Origin: Isoetes taiwanensis
Taxonomy: Eukaryota > Streptophyta > Lycopodiopsida > Isoetales > Isoetaceae
Assembly: GCA_021234155.1 (NCBI GenBank)
Contig: JAJEKV010000034.1
Location: 11,866,697 to 11,930,696 of the forward strand
Length of the DNA stretch: 64,000 bases
Reading direction: 5' to 3'
A program made the position numbers and the translations under genes. Shown here piece after piece: positions 60,635 to 64,000 of the stretch; position 1 is the first letter of the stretch, and every line of letters begins with the position of its first letter. The notes below the pieces were generated by a model that saw only the letters and a program-made list of their open reading frames with translations, was not told where the DNA came from and ran no database searches.

Positions 60635-63600
60635 CTATCGATGTTCGAGCCCCGTATGTCTAACTTACACCTCCATGTAACCCATGGCGTTCACCTCTGC
60701 TGATCCAGGTATGGATCATGTGGGAGATCTAATCTTCGGTGTCTATGCAAGACACATTCTAACTTCTAGTAGGTAACTGCTATTCGCTACCCATCTTAGA
60801 ATTGTACTATTGTACTGTTCAACTCCATCATCTTAAGCTTTATTCTATTGCCTGTAGATATTTATTGCAAGTGCCAACTACAACATCCTACCTTAGCATG
60901 CAACAGATTGATTGTTGTTTGCACATTCCAGACATACTCCAGACCCTTCTTTGGTACCTACTGGTACACTTGTCTTTCTCTCCTCGTGTCTTTGCAGATA
61001 GATTACCTCTCAGAGATGTTTATCATATATGTACATAGTAATGCACATAGTAAATATATATTCTCATCCCACAATGCTAGAGCTCTTCTTTAACTTAGCT
61101 AAAGTGTAACCTTAGTAGTTATTTGAGACAAAACCCATTGCCCATCTACCTTTCACGATGTGGTTGCACCAACCAACTTCCCAAATGGGCGTCGCCAACT
61201 CTATGTTGAAATGGTATATGATGCCTACATTTTGATAGGGTCCCTCGGTACTTCAACCAATTCCTTAGTGCCTTATAGTACTTCCCCCAGGGATTATGCC
61301 ATAATTCCGAACGCTACTACCCCACAGGAAGAGCTTTTCTAAAGGCTTTTTCAGCTCAATATTCTTTGTGTCCCCAATATCAACCATGCTTTGTCACAAT
61401 TAACCTATTTTCTTAGGCATCATGTCAACTTTAATTTTTGATCAGTTTCGGATGTTCTCTTCTTTGGTTCCCTCATAATGAGATGGAGACATTAAACCCT
61501 CTCAATCTCATAATAGAAAATCCCTATGTTTGAACCTTCGTTAGTAAGTGCTATATGGTTATCCGATTCCTTCCCCTCTTATAGACAAACAGGAGTTCAT
61601 CCCCCATACCAGCTCCATGACTGATACAATGCCCTCCATGTATCACTGCAACCTTGACGAGTTCCAGTGGGAAGAATGAAGGGGTCATTTTAACCCTGTC
61701 TCCCTCGAGGGCCTACCTAATGAAGCGTAAACATACATGTAAGTACCAATACATCAACATCACATGGCCATCACGAAGGATGGCTCACCACATATATCTG
61801 CATAGACAAAGATCGATTACATCACATATGGAGATCCTACCCAAGGCTCGGACTCAGCGGGGATGGCCCGGCGACTTGGGCCTCCAGAAGTCATTGCGGA
61901 CATAATTCATGGCAAATGGATTTGGCTGGCATAAGAACACGGCTTAGGGTAGTCCACTCCATCCGCCCCTCCTGTGCACACTTTGCAGAGTAGGTTGAAA
62001 GGCCTTGGGACTGTAGTTGAAGCCGGACGGACGTAGCCAAAGGGGCTACTCTGGGTTGCATCTCCCGGTTCCCGATGGGGCGGGTAGGGATTGCTCCCAC
62101 CAGAGGCCGGGCATGCCGACTCAAGGTGACTAGAGGGGCCTTTGCGTGCACTCGACTGAACTCCATGGAAGGTGTACACCACCCCAAGAGTGTCGAACCC
62201 ATGCAAAACCCGCACGCAATGGCAGAGCATTAGGTCCAAGGTAATTTGTAGTCCCCGATAGGCTTTACTACCGAGGGGGGCGTGATCATGAGTCGGGGAT
62301 ATGAACCTCCTTGTAAGCCGCTTCCTCGGCCCCTCCACCCACAACCTGGTGTGGCTCTTGTACACAGGCCGAATTTAATAGTGCATTAAAGAGGGCTAGC
62401 TAGGAGCATCAAACTACTAGGCTTTTAAGGCCCCCTTCCCAATACAATGATTCCACAGAGATCATCATCACATACATATCATAGAAGAACTAAAGAATAA
62501 GATTTAATCTAAATTACAGAGTTAGGTTCTTTAGTTATGGCTTGATATCTAGGGGTCTAGATGGCTGCTATGGGCAAATCAATAGGCTAAACCTACTTAC
62601 ACTATGTCTGGGAGGCGGTTTAGACTATTGAATTGGCAAAATACCGATCTCTCGGCTTGCTCCTCCACGCTCGAATGCATCCATCGCAGAAGCGCTTGAA
62701 GATGAAACTAGAAGGGGAAGCCGATGAGCTAGGCTGCTCAGACAGACTTCGGGAGGCGAGATTGGCTCTTGGAGCAAGCAAAACGGAGCTCTAGAAGGCT
62801 GTGGACGAAAAATGGAAAGTTAGGGTTTCGGTTGCCTTATATAGACTATAAGTTAGGGCTAGGGTTTTCCATCAACCCTTGAGCATGTGGGATAAATGGG
62901 TGTGGCCCATTTGCCTATATTAATCAAGTGGCCTAAAGTGTACACATGAATAAATGTGCACACACTTGCAAGTTGCCCCCTAGGGTGCTACTTGCTTAGC
63001 TACACGTCGGCGTACACGTCAATCGGGATGGCGTGTGCGGCGTGACGATCGATGCGATATCGTCCGGGACCGTATCTTGTCTTGGAACGCCACATTCTCC
63101 CCACCCTTGAAATGATCTTTGTCCGGCAGATCGTGGGTCTCCCACCTTGGGATCTTCTTTCCCGATGCATACAACTTATTATTATACTTACACAATTATT
63201 AAAATTATGTTAAGGTAATATTTTTAAAACCATTACTACGACATTACATTATCCCAATAACTTATCAATTCATAACTTCATTAAAGCAAGGTACTTCCTA
63301 GCCTCACTTAATACAACATTTAAGTTTATCAAGATTTAACAATTTCATATACAATTATCCTTCGAGGTACTCTTCATTCCTTGCAACACATTTCAACAAA
63401 ACTTGTGTTGCAAGTCTTCGTAACTCGACCTCCTTGCCCTCCAGAGTGCTCTATTGGCATGCAGGTTGATACTACGTTAGTACCATTTATAATTATTAAT
63501 AAAATTATGGTTATAAGGTAACCACCCATCTAATTAATTAAATGAATGCATGACTAATCTCCCGGCATAGGAAGAGGATGCTTCTTCCATCGTGGCCGTG

Positions 63601-64000
63601 GAGAGAACCGCCCTATAATGCCTATACCACGCACTCGATCATGGCCCGTGAGGGTTTAAGCGTAAGGGTCATTTAAGACGATCCTATCATAGCCCATGAT
63701 TGGGTGCTACCTTATGCATGACCTCCCTGATCATGCATACCCCAGTGCAGCATGGCCCAACGGGTTTAAGCTAGAGAACATCCCTGATGATCTCAACCTC
63801 GCCCATGACCTTTAATCGCATGTCCTTCCCCTATGGACATGCTTACATTATGGTGCAACATTGCTCATGTTCACCATTTGCCTAACTAATCCAAGCAAAA
63901 CCGCGGTCATGCCTACAATGACATTACACCACGTCCTAGGGATCACCGTAGTGGTCCCATCATCGGTAATTACGCATGCAACCCATAACTAGCATAGGCT
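60635..64000. repeat. Long direct repeat, copy 2, cut by window end
   Basis: It matches 52277-55677 throughout, with many small indels. The left border follows AAATTTC at TATCGATGTTCGAG; the right border is outside the window. The TATA box is at 62838-62844 (minus) and the shared LTR block at about 61950. Confidence 0.88.

Overview
The window looks like nuclear DNA from a land plant with a large, repeat-filled genome. The evidence is initiator-tRNA-Met primer sites next to LTRs, a plant-type Ty3/gypsy pol, LINE 3' ends tailed by microsatellites, a CACTA-type DNA transposon with a TAA target duplication, and short plant-like exons with GT/AG borders. Nothing bacterial (operons, Shine-Dalgarno sites, rRNA, CRISPR) was seen. 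I cannot name the species. Almost every long reading frame is broken, and no complete host protein can be read.

Layout. 1-1.65 kb: two unrelated degenerate minisatellites. 1.7-10.4 kb: mostly unassigned DNA, a 197-codon unknown ORF and one copy of a ~0.7 kb repeat. 10.4-13.3 kb: a minus-strand LTR-retrotransposon fragment with its primer site, interrupted by a LINE. 13.3-15.2 kb: the second copy of the ~0.7 kb repeat, split by a ~1.3 kb insertion. 16.7-17.0 kb: a minus-strand LINE end. 18.95-23.0 kb: a decayed minus-strand gypsy element (gag, protease, RT, RNase H, integrase). 24.3-26.9 kb: unidentified minus-strand coding remnants beside an LTR. 27.26-40.13 kb: a direct duplication of ~6.4 kb units; each has an LTR end with primer site and a CACTA element inserted in that LTR. 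41-41.6 kb: possible exons. 43.5-45.0 kb: LINE tails and an LTR end. 45.0-47.4 kb: a plus-strand relative of the 10.4-13.3 kb element. 47.4-51.8 kb: A-rich, T-poor DNA with no recognisable gene. 52.28-55.68 kb and 60.64-64.0 kb: a second direct repeat about 8.3 kb apart, carrying an LTR-like minus-strand promoter. Between these copies (56.2-60.5 kb) lies the most host-gene-like DNA in the window.

How the parts relate. Most of the window is layered transposition: LINE into LTR element, CACTA into LTR, unknown insertion into an older repeat. Several LTR families share the terminus TGTGACG and internal LTR blocks, so they are probably related lineages. Copies of the same repeat often differ at CAG/CTG words, which suggests that some frameshifts are sequencing or polishing errors rather than mutations. 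The points most worth following are two tRNA-like modules kept antisense inside an LTR family, the CACTA pair carrying gene-like blocks with a chimeric end, and the gene-like island between the 52/60 kb repeats.
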